Assembly (NCBI GenBank): GCA_036924085.1 | Contig: JAVGWX010000013.1 | Location: 49,422,465-49,486,464, forward strand | Direction: 5' to 3' | DNA from: Ariolimax columbianus | Taxonomy: Eukaryota; Mollusca; Gastropoda; Stylommatophora; Arionidae | DNA: 64,000 nt | In this document: positions 39,812-50,090 of the stretch, in pieces | How positions within the stretch are numbered: the stretch's first letter is position 1 | Layout of the letters: each line of letters opens with the position of its first letter | Translations under genes and position numbers: made by a program | The notes under the pieces: model-generated | What the model was told of the DNA's origin: nothing | The model's input: only the letters and a program-made list of their open reading frames with translations | Database searches by the model: none

Positions 39812-41230
39812 TTAACTTAACTTAACATCTTTATACTGGTTTAGAAGACTCTGCAGAGTCTGTATACAACCAGTTCCATTTACCACACCTTCCTCTAGAA
39901 GCTGTACGCATCCAATCTGTTCTTAAATGCATTGACCGTCCCGGCCTCCACCATCTCACTTGGCAATGCATTCCAAGCATTCACTACTCTCTGGCTAAAG
40001 AAATACTTCCTAATATCTAATCTGGACCTCTCCTTAGTCAACTTGTAGCTGTGCCCTCTTGTCCTTGTTGGTGGTTGTACTTTAAAAAAACTTGTTATAG
40101 TCCACTTTATCCATTCCTCTGATCATCTTATACACCTGTATTAAGTCACCACGAATTCTTTTCTCTTCTAGACACTGAAGGCCAGTTCTTTTTAATCTTT
40201 CTTCATAACTGTAATTCTGGAATCCCACTATCAGCTTTGTCGCTCTTTTTTGTATTCTCTCCAGCATGTCTATATCCCCTCTCTGATAAGGACTCCACAC
40301 CTGTACACAGTACTCCAATCTAGGTCTAACTAATGCTTTATACAGTTTGACTATCACTTCCTTGCTCCTATGTTTAATATTACTTTTTATCATCCCTAAC
40401 ATTGCATTTGCCTTTTTTACTGCTACCTGAACTTGCTCCCTCACCTTACATGTATGATCTATTAAAACCCCTAAGTCCCTTTCTTTATCTATCTTTATAA
40501 TATTGTTCTCTCCCATTCTGTAATTATGTTCCATATTGGATCTACCCATGTGGATGACTATACATTTATCTACATTAAACTCCATTTGCCAGATTACAGA
40601 CCATTCTCGAATTTTATCTAAATCCCACCTCAATAAATCCACTTCTGCTTTAGATGAGACACTACTGCATAGTTTCGTGTCATCAGCAAATTTTGCAATA
40701 ATGGATCCCATACCTATGTCCAAATCATTTATATATATCAAGAATAAAATTGGTCCCAAAACCGAGCCCTGTGGCACTCCACTTTTCACTTCACACCACT
40801 CAGAGTACTCCTTATTTATACCCACCCTTTGCCTTCTTCCCGTTAACCAATTTTCAATCCATTTGGCAACTTCCCCACATATTCCATGTGATTTTAATTT
40901 TCGAAATAATCTTTGATGAGGTACTCTATCAAAGGCCTTTGCAAAATCCAGATAAATAACATCCACTGGCTCCCCTTTATCTAACATTTTGGTAACCTCC
41001 TCCATGAATTCTAATAGATTTGTTAAGCATGATCTCCCTCTGGTAAACCCATGCTGACTATTTCTAATTAGATTAAATTTGTCTAAATGCATTACAATGT
41101 TTTCTTTGATTATTGACTCTAACAATTTATAGACTATGCTCGTTAAGCTCACATGTCTATAGTTTGCTGGATCTGCCTTTTTGCCCTTTTTGAATAAGGG
41201 GATCACTCCCGCATCTTTCCAATCCTGTGG
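39809..41230 (-). mobile_element. CR1/Rex1-like LINE inserted in I-type copy 3, 5'-truncated
   Basis: 1.42 kb on the minus strand. The + strand begins with CTTAACTTAACTTAAC, the reversed TTAAG tail, and ends inside RT coding (VPQDWKDAGVIPLFKKGKK). The host LINE sequence stops at TTTTCCCACA and resumes at AACTTCACTTCTTC, which are adjacent in I-type copy 2 (with small changes). No clear target-site duplication is seen. About 74 bp of host LINE sequence just right of the insertion (near 41245) are also missing. Confidence 0.88.
40082..41206 (-). CDS. CR1/Rex1-like reverse transcriptase
   Basis: 374 uninterrupted codons. ADPANYRHVSLTSIVYKLLE comes first, then VDVIYLDFAKAFDRVPHQRL (first catalytic Asp), WLTGRRQRVGIN, VKSGVPQGSVLGPILFLIYI and AKFADDTKLCSSV (Asp-Asp). 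The thumb (KERDLGVLIDHTCKVREQVQ) and ALVRPRLEYCVQVWSPYQRG follow. All catalytic residues are intact. The start Met is not the true start, since the frame opens at the truncation. A frameshift near 40082-40090 cuts off the last ~80 residues, which remain readable in another frame. Confidence 0.9.
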   Translation of the reverse strand: MIPLFKKGKKADPANYRHVSLTSIVYKLLESIIKENIVMHLDKFNLIRNSQHGFTRGRSCLTNLLEFMEEVTKMLDKGEPVDVIYLDFAKAFDRVPHQRLFRKLKSHGICGEVAKWIENWLTGRRQRVGINKEYSEWCEVKSGVPQGSVLGPILFLIYINDLDIGMGSIIAKFADDTKLCSSVSSKAEVDLLRWDLDKIREWSVIWQMEFNVDKCIVIHMGRSNMEHNYRMGENNIIKIDKERDLGVLIDHTCKVREQVQVAVKKANAMLGMIKSNIKHRSKEVIVKLYKALVRPRLEYCVQVWSPYQRGDIDMLERIQKRATKLIVGFQNYSYEERLKRTGLQCLEEKRIRGDLIQVYKMIRGMDKVDYNKFF

Positions 41231-41365
41231 AACTTCACTTCTTCTACTGTGTGTTTCTGTTCCTGGTAGGCATCCTCTATTTCCTGGGCTATGAGGATGA
41301 CCTGATCCTCAGTGGATCTGTGCTGTCTAAAGCCTGCTTGCTGTGGAATTAGTTTGCGTTTTTCT

Positions 41366-42193
41366 TCAATGCCACATCAGTCTGGTGTTTATCATACGTT
41401 CCATCAGTTTGCCGACCCAGCTCAGTAGGCTGATAGGCCTGTATCCATTTGGATCTGTTTTGTCTTTTCCTGTCTTTGGTACTGGTACAAGTACTGCGTC
41501 TTTCCATGCCTGGGGTACAATACCCCTTTTCCAGCTTTGGTTCAGGACTGATAGCAGTTTCCTCTTTGCTGTTTGGCCCAGCCCCATCAGCATTTCGTTT
41601 GTTATCCCGTCTTTTCCGGGAGATTTCCTTTTCTTTAATGTTTTCATAGCCTCTTCCATTTCGCGCATTGTTAATTTGGCCATCATGTGCTCTTCAGGTG
41701 CCGTATTCATGTTATCGTGCCCCTTTAGCTCTTCGCTAATGTCTGTATGCTTATCTGCAGGGACCTCGATGTGGTTTGCTCTGGCATAGTGATCGACAAA
41801 GGCGTTTGCGGCTTTCTTACCTGTGATCAAGTTCTCGCCCTGCTTGATGGTAATTTGTTTATTTGACGGGGTTTCGTCGTTCATGGCTCTGGCTAATTTC
41901 CATAGCTTGTTTCCGTCTTTGTCCAGGTTTAGGCTTTCCGTTTTATTTTTCCAGCTTTCTCTTGCTGTTTGCTTAAGAGTGTGTTTGTATTTCGCCGTGG
42001 CGGCTTTGAGGGCGATGTTTGCCTCCATGGATTTTTCTCGCTCTGCCATGTTCCTAGCATTTGTTACTGCATCTTCCGCTTTCTGCAACTCATTATTCCA
42101 GTAGGGCTTATAGTTTTTCCTAGCTCCTCTTGGGATGGTTTCAGTGGCGGCTTGCATTATTGCCTTGCTTAGGCTTTCCACCATGGGCTTCAT
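41366..42193 (-). CDS. LINE copy 3 endonuclease-RT linker and RT fingers
   Basis: 275 codons, nearly identical to the equivalent part of copy 1: KRKSPGKDGITNEMLMGLGQ, then VPQAWKDAVLVPVPKTGKDK and GYRPISLLSWVGKLMERM. It ends at a frame break just before QQAGFRQHRSTEDQ. Confidence 0.85.
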   Translation of the reverse strand: MKPMVESLSKAIMQAATETIPRGARKNYKPYWNNELQKAEDAVTNARNMAEREKSMEANIALKAATAKYKHTLKQTARESWKNKTESLNLDKDGNKLWKLARAMNDETPSNKQITIKQGENLITGKKAANAFVDHYARANHIEVPADKHTDISEELKGHDNMNTAPEEHMMAKLTMREMEEAMKTLKKRKSPGKDGITNEMLMGLGQTAKRKLLSVLNQSWKRGIVPQAWKDAVLVPVPKTGKDKTDPNGYRPISLLSWVGKLMERMINTRLMWH

Positions 42194-42218
42194 TTTGGTG
42201 TTTCGTGTGTTGATGGTT

Positions 42219-43193
42219 TCACACAGCCCATCTGTCAGGATTGCAAATCTGTCCCAGTCGGCTCGTTTGTAATTCCAACGTGGGAGCGGTTTTTGTTTCC
42301 TGTGGGCCTACTTCCATATCAATTTCTAGCCTAATTGGCCTGTGGTCGCTACCTGCCAATTGGTTTAGCACCTGGCGGTCTATTTTATGGTGAATGTCTA
42401 CTGCGGAGAAGGCCAAATCTGGAGTAGAGGTGGTATGCCATGTTCTAGAATAGAAGCTAGGGCTATCCTCAGGCCTATTGATTAGATGGAGATTTGTGTC
42501 TATCTCACAATCTTCCACTTCGTCACCTCTGCTGTCTGTGTCCGAGTATCCCCATCTCTCCGAGTGGCTGTTGAAGTCTCCAACTACTATGCAGTTGGAG
42601 TCTTTGACTTCCATACTCGAGAGCGATAGGTCTTTATTTGGTGGTCCGTACAGGTTGAAGATGCGGATCTTCGTCTCTTGAGCCATTATGTGAACTCCTA
42701 CAATTTCTGCTTGTCCCGTGTGATTGACAGATACCGCGCTATTCGGTATGCAGTTACGGGTCAGTATCAGAACCCCTCCTTTGTGACTTTCTCTTTCCAG
42801 GCGGAAGGCCTGGTATCCTCTGATTGAGAATTTATGGTTGCTGTTGAGGTGTGTTTCTTCGATACATGCCACGTAAATCTTACCTTCATGCAAGTGATGT
42901 TTTAGGGAAATCTTTTTGTTAATGACTCCCTCGGCATTCCACTGTAGTATTTTGAGGGTCTGGAGTTTTTGGTCAATAGAAATTGCCCCATAGCCATGTG
43001 CCTCGACTCCACAACACATGGGAGGGTGACCATCAGTAGTCAAGGGTGGGCCCCTTCGAGGCGTGAGGCCCGGCACTCTCGCTGCCTGGTGGGACTCCGC
43101 AGGATGAGCGCCATACGTTTTTCTGATAAGTTGTACTGTCATCATACTGCGATTTACGTTGCACTGTTTCGTTAAGCCTGTGGCCCAGTGCAT
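42219..43193 (-). CDS. LINE copy 3 endonuclease
   Basis: 324 codons, the longest intact endonuclease in the window. LKILQWNAEGVINKK, then CIEETHLNSN, IVVGDFNSHSERWG and AGSDHRPIRLEID are visible. It keeps Ser-Arg where copy 1 has the stop. The last ~25 residues are out of frame after one extra T in a T-run at about 42288. The N-terminal extension before LKILQW is conserved with copy 1, so the real start probably lies at or near 43193. Confidence 0.88.
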   Translation of the reverse strand: MHWATGLTKQCNVNRSMMTVQLIRKTYGAHPAESHQAARVPGLTPRRGPPLTTDGHPPMCCGVEAHGYGAISIDQKLQTLKILQWNAEGVINKKISLKHHLHEGKIYVACIEETHLNSNHKFSIRGYQAFRLERESHKGGVLILTRNCIPNSAVSVNHTGQAEIVGVHIMAQETKIRIFNLYGPPNKDLSLSSMEVKDSNCIVVGDFNSHSERWGYSDTDSRGDEVEDCEIDTNLHLINRPEDSPSFYSRTWHTTSTPDLAFSAVDIHHKIDRQVLNQLAGSDHRPIRLEIDMEVGPQETKTAPTLELQTSRLGQICNPDRWAV

Positions 43194-43734
43194 CTGATTT
43201 CAACAGACGTTTCTGTAGGGATGCACTCCTTAGCCTTTGGCTGTCCCCAGCCTATCTGCAAGGCAGCAGTTGTTTGTGATCAGAGTTGTCTCTCTTATGG
43301 AAGTTGTCTTACAGGACTAACGAGTCTTCACTACTCGTGTCTATAGGGTGCGGTGATGATATATGAGATATGATATATGATATGGAATATGTACTGGTTT
43401 GTAATAACCCGGAAGAGAGGCAGTCCAGTGTGTCTGTATCCCAGGATCGTCATATCCTGCCAGAAACGTAGCATTTGCATGTGAGTGGGGTATCTCTTTG
43501 CTCCCTTTATTTTCTCGGCTTCTCTGCAGTGATGGTACGCCTAGCATTTCCCGCCACCTGGAAGGTTGACACAATAGGGCAGATGTGCAATGTCCGCTAG
43601 TCTGCATCTCTTTTGCGTCCATTGGTATGGCTGATAGCATACAGAGGTAGAGATCGAGGCAGATGTGCATTTAACCAGGGGACAAGCCTGGTAATGTCAT
43701 GGAGATGTTGTTCGCCTGGTGTGCGGAAATATCT

Positions 43735-44153
43735 CATGGTCATTGGTTGAGTCTCGACAGTTCACAGTGAGGTGGCTGCTCTACTGTTTTCGACACCCCG
43801 ACCAAGTCTTATGTTGGTGGTTTCGCACCCCATCGCCGTATAGGGTGAATATCTAGCAGCTATCCACCCGCTTTGATCGGCGGACGGCAGAGACCTCTTT
43901 CTGCGGCTCGACCGGGTAGGGCTGAGGCGCGAGTCCCAGGTCCCGACCATATCAAAGCCTCCCATTGCAGTGGTGCTGAGATTTTGGGCGGGATTCTGGC
44001 TTACAGGCGTTCGGCCGTAATCCCTCACATAGTATCCTCGCGCCATTAGCTTATCAGCCTGGTACGTGAACCAAAATGTCTGCGGCTCCTCTCGAATTGA
44101 GCAGGATTACCGTAACAACGCCCTGTCATTAGTAGGGTAAAACTGACCTGTCT
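43735..44153 (-). pseudogene. 28S rRNA 3'-terminal fragment fused to the LINE 5' end
   Basis: Read on the minus strand from 44153: AGACAGGTCAGTTTTACCCT, then ACTAATGACAGGGCGTTGTT, GGTAATCCTGCTCAATTCGA, GAGGAGCCGCAGACATTT and CGCCTGTAAGCCAGAATCCC, and GCAGAGACCTC (as complement) further on. This is the conserved end of large-subunit rRNA, including the domain VI region. It reaches close to the rRNA 3' end (GAGCAGCCACCTCACTGTGA, then CTGTCGAGACTC). It has many substitutions relative to a functional 28S. The boundary with the LINE leader at about 43735 is approximate. A 94-codon ORF here is a chance translation of rRNA. Confidence 0.85.
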
Positions 44154-44216
44154 TCCAAAGGCCTTAGTGTAATCAATGAAACATGTGTACAGGTCTACAT
44201 TAAACTCTCTACATTT

Positions 44217-44501
44217 TTAATAGATATTCCTTAAATTGAATATGTGGTTCCGGGTCCCTCTGTCTTTTCTAAAACCTGCCTCGACTACGTGAATTTCAGA
44301 TTCAAACCTTTTCTCTATCCTTAACAGGATTCGCAAGAGTATCTTGCTAGCATGGCTGATCAGTCCGATAGTTCGGTAGTTCATGCACAGCTTCAGGTTG
44401 GTTTTTTTGGGGAGGGGAATATAAATTTGATTTCTTCCATGCTTCTGGCCACTCTGCACTGTGCCATATCTGTTTACACAGCTTGTAATAGACTCGAGCA
44501 C
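44217..44501 (-). CDS. LINE-B RT fingers, second segment
   Basis: 94 codons including MNYRTIGLISHASKILLRIL, then VEAGFRKDRGTRNHIFNL. It ends at a stop right after RNIY. The following block is in another frame. Confidence 0.72.
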   Translation of the reverse strand: MLESITSCVNRYGTVQSGQKHGRNQIYIPLPKKTNLKLCMNYRTIGLISHASKILLRILLRIEKRFESEIHVVEAGFRKDRGTRNHIFNLRNIY

Positions 44502-44670
44502 ATGCCTCTCCTCCTGCGTGTATTAGCTCTGCTGGGATATCATCGCATCCTGGGGACTTTCTCTTTTTCAGGTTTTTAATTGCAGAGCGTACTTCTTCCA
44601 ATGTTGTTTCAGGTTCTTTCTTATCCTTTGGTAGGATTGTAACTGAGTGCTTTGTGCTATCTCCATACAT
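44347..44670 (-). CDS. LINE-B RT fingers, first segment
   Basis: 107 codons: LEEVRSAIKNLKKRKSPGCD, then DIPAELIHAGGEACARVYYK and SAEWPEAWKKS. It overlaps the previous ORF by frameshift. Confidence 0.75.
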   Translation of the reverse strand: MYGDSTKHSVTILPKDKKEPETTLEEVRSAIKNLKKRKSPGCDDIPAELIHAGGEACARVYYKLCKQIWHSAEWPEAWKKSNLYSPPQKNQPEAVHELPNYRTDQPC

Positions 44671-44715
44671 CGTTCTGCAGTACTCTCTCCGTTTATTCAG
44701 TATGTCTTAAGATGT

Positions 44716-45059
44716 TCATGTACTTGTATCAAGCCGTGCGAAGATTTACCACATCTGACCACTTAAAGAAATCATTATAATATTGGTAATTCGATTTGCT
44801 GAAATTTGAGGTCAAAACTAGATTCAAGTTGTATATTTATATGATCTGTCAATGTATGCCGCCATCCGTTTTGAGGACAAGTAATCTGATTTATTAATTC
44901 ATTATTGGACCGTTATTTTAAAAAAATCAACAAATCAATCACAGCCTTTTAAGCCCTATATGGAGTACAAATCCTCAAAATACGCATGAAAAGTCATAAA
45001 ATGTTGACATGCAGATGAGTTCTAAAAAGCCGGAAGTGGCTATAGAGAAGCGCAAACAC
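44716..45059. other. AT-rich spacer, nothing recognised
   Basis: No gene or repeat is identified. Confidence 0.35.
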
Positions 45060-45975
45060 TCATCGAACGATTCATGAGGACAGAATGGAAAGACCAGCAC
45101 AAAGAATACAAGCCGTACAATGGCAACATCGACAAACTTGACAGAGATAGGCAGGCAACGATCGTCATAATCAGAACAGGACATTATAGACTCAAGGTCC
45201 ACCTACTCAGAACGGAACATTATAGACTCAAGGTCCACTTACACAGAACGGGACATTATAGACTCAAGGCCTACCTACTCAGAACGGGACATTATAGACT
45301 CAATGTCCACTTACACAGAACGGGACATTATAGACTCAAGGCCCACCTACACAGAACGGGACATTATAAACTCAAGGTCCACTTACACAGAACGGGACAT
45401 TATAGACTAAAGGTTTACCTACACAGAACAGGACATTATATAATCAAGGACCACCTACACAGAACAGGACACTATAGACTCAAGACCCACTTACACAGAA
45501 CGGGACATTATAGACTCAAGGCCCACCTACACAGAACGGGACATTATAGACTCAAGGCCCATCTACACAGAACGGGACATTATAGACTCAAGGCCCACCT
45601 ACACAGAACGGGACATTACAGACTCCAGGCCCATCTACACAGAACGGGACATTATAGACTCCAGGCCCACCTACACAGAACGGGACATTATAGACTCCAG
45701 GCTCATCTACACAGAACGGGACATAATAGACTAAAGGCCCACCTACACAGAACGGGTCTTAGAGACACAACCACCGGGATTGTGAAGTTCACAAGCAAAC
45801 ACCAGAACACATTCTGCAGGACTGCCCCGCCTATGCAGACCAAAGAGATGCAGTCTGGCCCGAGGGAGCAACTAAGCTCGAAAACATGTGAGGGACTGGC
45901 GAAGACCTGAAACGAAGTCTTCTTCATGAACTTCACCCGACTAGCAGCGTAGCATCAGTTGATCGAGGAAGAAGA
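45060..45975 (+). pseudogene. LINE-J C-terminal region containing a coding minisatellite
   Basis: The flanks match the Cys/His C-terminal tail of I-group LINEs: DKLDRDRQATIVIIRTGHYR before the array, and HKQTPEHILQDCPAYADQRD with AVWPEGA after it, in a different frame. A short GAAGAAGAAG tail ends at about 45977. Between them one 12-codon segment is repeated about sixteen times in frame. The 278-codon ORF is open from 45074 to 45910 but is a degenerate LINE tail, not a host gene. Confidence 0.75.
45171..45755 (+). repeat. 36-bp in-frame minisatellite, about 16 units
   Basis: The unit is CAGAACGGGACATTATAGAC, then TCAAGGCCCACCTACA, encoding RTGHYRLKAHLH. The single-copy form in other LINEs here is RTGHNRLRYHLF. 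Unit spacing is exactly 36 (for example 45181 to 45217). Confidence 0.95.
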
Positions 45976-45979
45976 AGTT

Positions 45980-46689
45980 GACATGTCCATGTTTATTGAA
46001 GTTTTTGGGACTTAGTTTCTACAGGATGTAGTAGCCAGCCCCATGCCCAACCCTCCCTAGTCGGATTTAACGTTATGTATGGCAGTCACAGTGTTACTAC
46101 TCTCTGATGTCTTTTCTGGGCCCGGTAGCACTCGTAACATTTCAATCCGTGCCTCCGAAGTTTTCTTTTAGACAACGATCAATTGTGTTGCTTGTCTGTC
46201 CATGAGCCTAAAGCCGGTTTGTAGAAAACCGGGTCTTTGCTTGCGTGCGGCTAGAAACGGAGCTAGATATTGGGGAGAGAAGGTTAGCGCAAAGGACGTC
46301 ACGACCTGTTGTTAACATTGGACTAACGATTGACATGTGTGCTCCAAACGTCCCGCACTCAGCTAATTATATATATATATATATATAACTACTATTTTCT
46401 GCAGATGAGCCTCTGAGGCAGTATTTAAGGCATAGTTGCCGGCACACAGAAGATCTCTAATGGAATGTGTCTTGACCTTAATTTTTCCATTAAGACTTAT
46501 TAGGCTAAACGGCTGGCCATCAGTACGATATCTAAGTCAGCTCTGTATAAACCGCCAGCTGAACAAAGTCGGTACAACACACTCCACTGTTTAATGACGT
46601 TTGTTACTGGAAATGACTTCGATATAGTCCCGTTTTCCTGAACTATTTCCGGCATTCCATCATGCACTTGCTGTACTACGTTGGCTGCA
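45980..46689. other. Spacer with AT microsatellite
   Basis: It contains an (AT)n run at about 46366-46387. Otherwise no gene or element is recognised. Confidence 0.4.
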
Positions 46690-49600
46690 CCAACGGCTAC
46701 ATCATTAACTACACCAACTGCTACACCAACCGCTGCACCAACATCTGCACCAACTACTACACCAACTTCTACCAAGTAACTAGACCATCTACTACACCAG
46801 GTACTGAAGCAACTCCTACACCAATTGCTACGCCAGTAACTGCTTCATCTACAGCAAATGCATCTCCAGTAATAATATCACCTTCTACAACAACTACTAC
46901 AACAATTCCTACAAAAACTATTATATGAACTACTACAACTAATACAACAAACGCCAGTAATATCTCCAAGTACCACACCAGCTGCTAAGAAAGAAACTAT
47001 AGCGACTAATACACCAACAATTACACAAATTACGTAACCAACTACTTCTTCAACTGTTTCGCTATTAAAAATATAAACTACAGCACAATCAACTGCACCA
47101 ACCATTACACCAACTACAGCACCAACTACAACATCAACATACAACACCGACTACAACATTAACTACAAAACACCAAATGCTACAACTGTTAGCAAACAAC
47201 TACACAAACTGCTACACCGACTGCCACACAAGTAACGGCAACACGAAGTGCTGCAAGCTTAATTGAACTTTATAATACACCACCTACTTGACAAACTGTT
47301 ACGTCAATAATTAAGCTAAAAACTCTACCAAATACTACACCAACAACTACACCAACAACTACACCAAAAACTGCATTAACTGCTACACTAATTACTACAC
47401 AGACAACATCAACCAGTACACTAATTACTACACAGACAACATCAACCAGTTCACTAATTACTACACAGACAACATCAACCAGTACACTAATTACTACACA
47501 GACAACATCAACCAGTACACTAATTACTACACAGACAACATCAACCAGTACACTAATTACTACACAGATAACATCAGCAACTACACCAATTATTAAACAC
47601 ACAACTACATCAAGAAATACATCAACTACTACACTAATTACTGCACCTAAAACTACATTAATTAATAGACCAATAACTACATCATAAACTACAATAGCTA
47701 CTGCATTAATTCCTACTCAATAGCCACACAAAAATAACTACATCAGCTACTACACCAAATACCAGAACAATTGCTGCATCCACTACTACACCAACTACTA
47801 CGACAGTAACTACACGAACTACTACACGAACAGCAACGCTATCAACAACACCAACTACTACAACAATCACTACACCAGTAACTACACTCATTACTACATC
47901 AACGACTACACCTAAAACCACATCAACAACTACACTAATCACTGCACCCATAACACAACAACTACACCACCAACTACATCAATTACTACACAAATTACTG
48001 CACTGCCAACAACAACAATTACTACAGCTCTTACTACACCACCAACTACATCAATTACTACAACAATTACTACATCTCTTACTACACCAACAACTACATC
48101 AATTACTACAACAATTACTACAGCTCTTACTACACCAACAACTACACCATCAATTGCACCAATTACTACACCAACAACATACCAACAACTACATCAATTA
48201 TTAAACCAATAATTACACCAACAACTACACCAATTACTACAGCAACAACTAAACCGACAATTACACCAAGAAGCACACAAAGAACTACACCAACTACTAC
48301 AGCAACCGCTCAACCAGTAACTAGACCAACCACTACACTAATTGCCCCGCCAGTAACTACACCAACTACTACAGCAACTACTACACCAACTACCACAACA
48401 ACTGCTGCATCATTAACTACACCAAATACTGCAGCAACCATCCCACCACTAACTACACCAGCTACTACAGCAACTGCTGCCCCAGTAGCTACACCAACTA
48501 CTACACCAACTACTACACCAACTACTACAGCAGCAACTACTACACCAACTACTACACCAACTACTACAGCAGCAACTACTACACCAACTACTACAGCGTC
48601 CGCTCCACCTGTAACTACACCAACTACTACAGCGTCCGCTCCACCTGTAACTACACCAACTACTACAGCAACTACCACAGAAACTACCACAGAAACTACT
48701 ACCCCAACTACTATTCTAACTGCTGCACCAGTAACTACCCCAGCTACTTTAGCAACCGCTCCACCTGTAACTACACCAACTACTACAGCAACTACCACAG
48801 AAGCTACCACAGAAACTACTACAACTACTATTCTAACTGCTGCACCAGTAACTACACCAACTAATACAGCAACCATCTCACCACTAACTACACCAACTAC
48901 TACATCAACCGTTCTATCAGTAACTACACGAACTACTACACCAACTACTACATCAACTACTACACCAACTACCACAGCAACTGATGTATCATTAACTACA
49001 CTAACTACTACAGCAACTACTACAGCAACTACTACACCAACTACCACAGCAACTGCTGTATCATTAACTACACTAACTACTACAGCAACTACTACAGCAA
49101 CTACTACAGCAACTACTACACCAACTACTACACTAACTTCTTCACTAACTACTACAGCAACTACTACAGCAACTACTACACCAACTACTACACTAACTTC
49201 TTCACTAACTACTACAGCAACTACTACAGCAACTACTACACCAACTACTACAGCAGCTACTACACCAACTAATACACTAACTACTACAGCAACTACTACA
49301 CACACTACTACAGCAACTACTACACCAACTACCACAGCAACTGCTGTATCATTAACTACACTAACTACTACAGCAACTACTACAGCAACTACTACAGCAA
49401 CTACTACACCAACTACTACACTAACTTCTTCACTAACTACTACAGCAACTACTACAGCAACTACTACACCAACTACTACACTAACTTCTTCACTAACTAC
49501 TACAGCAACTACTACAGCAACTACTACACCAACTACTACAGCAGCTACTACACCAACTAATACACTAACTACTACAGCAACTACTACACCAACTACTACA

Positions 49601-49915
49601 GCAACTACTACACCAACTACCACAGCAACTGCTGTATCATTAACTACACTAACTACTACAGCAACTACTACACCAACTACTAAACCAACTACCACAGCAA
49701 CTGTTGTATCATTAACTACACTAACTACTACAGCAACTACTACACCAACTACTACACCAACTACTACAGCAACTACTACACCAACTACTACAGCAACTAC
49801 TACACCAACTACTACAGCAATTGCTGCATCAGTAACTACACCAATTACTACAGCAACCGCTCCACCAGTAATCTCACCAACTACTACAGCAACTGTTACA
49901 CCAATGTTAGTCTTA
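46690..49915. repeat. 3.2-kb ACT/ACN trinucleotide-type array
   Basis: Built almost wholly from ACTACTACACCA and ACTACTACAGCA with point variants. The left third is more degenerate, and the right third has longer near-identical blocks (for example 49080-49260 against 49370-49560). The + strand lacks G almost entirely. The 543-codon Val/Gly-rich minus ORF is a product of the repeat. Confidence 0.95.
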
Positions 49916-49924
49916 CTCAACCTG

Positions 49925-50090
49925 TGCATCTTTAGCCCCATTTCCCTTTGCGCAGGTTATATCTCTTGTGCGAGTTGGTATTAGCCCGGTGGTTGCATTT
50001 CTCTGCTTAGCGGACTAGGCTCGAGCAGTACTGTGTTGTTTGGTTCTGTGCTGGTCTCATCTCGGTTTCCAGTCGGTTCTGTCTCAGGCA
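49925..50090 (-). mobile_element. Conserved core of the 38-bp-repeat composite element, copy 2
   Basis: The reverse complement matches 18496-18654: GAGATGAGACCAGCACAGAA, CTGCTCGAGCCTAG, CTAAGCAGAGAAATGCA and AACTCGCACAAGAG in order. Beyond the core both copies run into a simple-sequence array, and here GAGTAAGACTAACATTGG marks the transition. Confidence 0.65.

Larger units (their letters stand above)
41231..43734 (-). mobile_element. I-superfamily LINE copy 3, 5' half
   Basis: Contains RT fingers, the endonuclease and the leader. The leader aligns with 404-975 of copy 1 (GATGCAGAC(T/C)AGCGGACATT) and extends about 60-70 bp further 5' than copy 1 before meeting 28S rRNA sequence. It therefore appears to be the most complete 5' end. 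There is no room for an ORF1 in the leader. Confidence 0.88.
44154..44715 (-). mobile_element. LINE-B, 5' part (RT fingers)
   Basis: Minus strand from 44715: NKRREYCRTMYGDSTKHSV, then SAIKNLKKRKSPGCDDIPAE, WPEAWKKS, NYRTIGLISHASKILLRILL, EAGFRKDRGTRNHIFNLRNI, and DLYTCFIDYTKAFG at 44160-44190. The coding continues in LINE-B at 37916 with LYQYQQAAVR. About 20-25 codons normally found between these blocks are missing, probably deleted at the insertion. Confidence 0.82.

Noticed and set aside
39809..41230. LTR retrotransposon or endogenous virus
   Set aside because: All RTs here have LINE-type blocks and 3' simple-repeat tails. I saw no LTR pairs, protease, integrase or envelope-like coding.
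43762..44046. 94-codon minus-strand ORF
   Set aside because: It is a chance translation of the 28S rRNA fragment; the nucleotide match to rRNA explains it.
48310..49941. 543-codon minus-strand ORF rich in Val, Gly and Ala
   Set aside because: It is the translation of the ACT/ACN array. The same repeat gives open frames on several frames and in the other blocks, with no start context, domain or splice signal.
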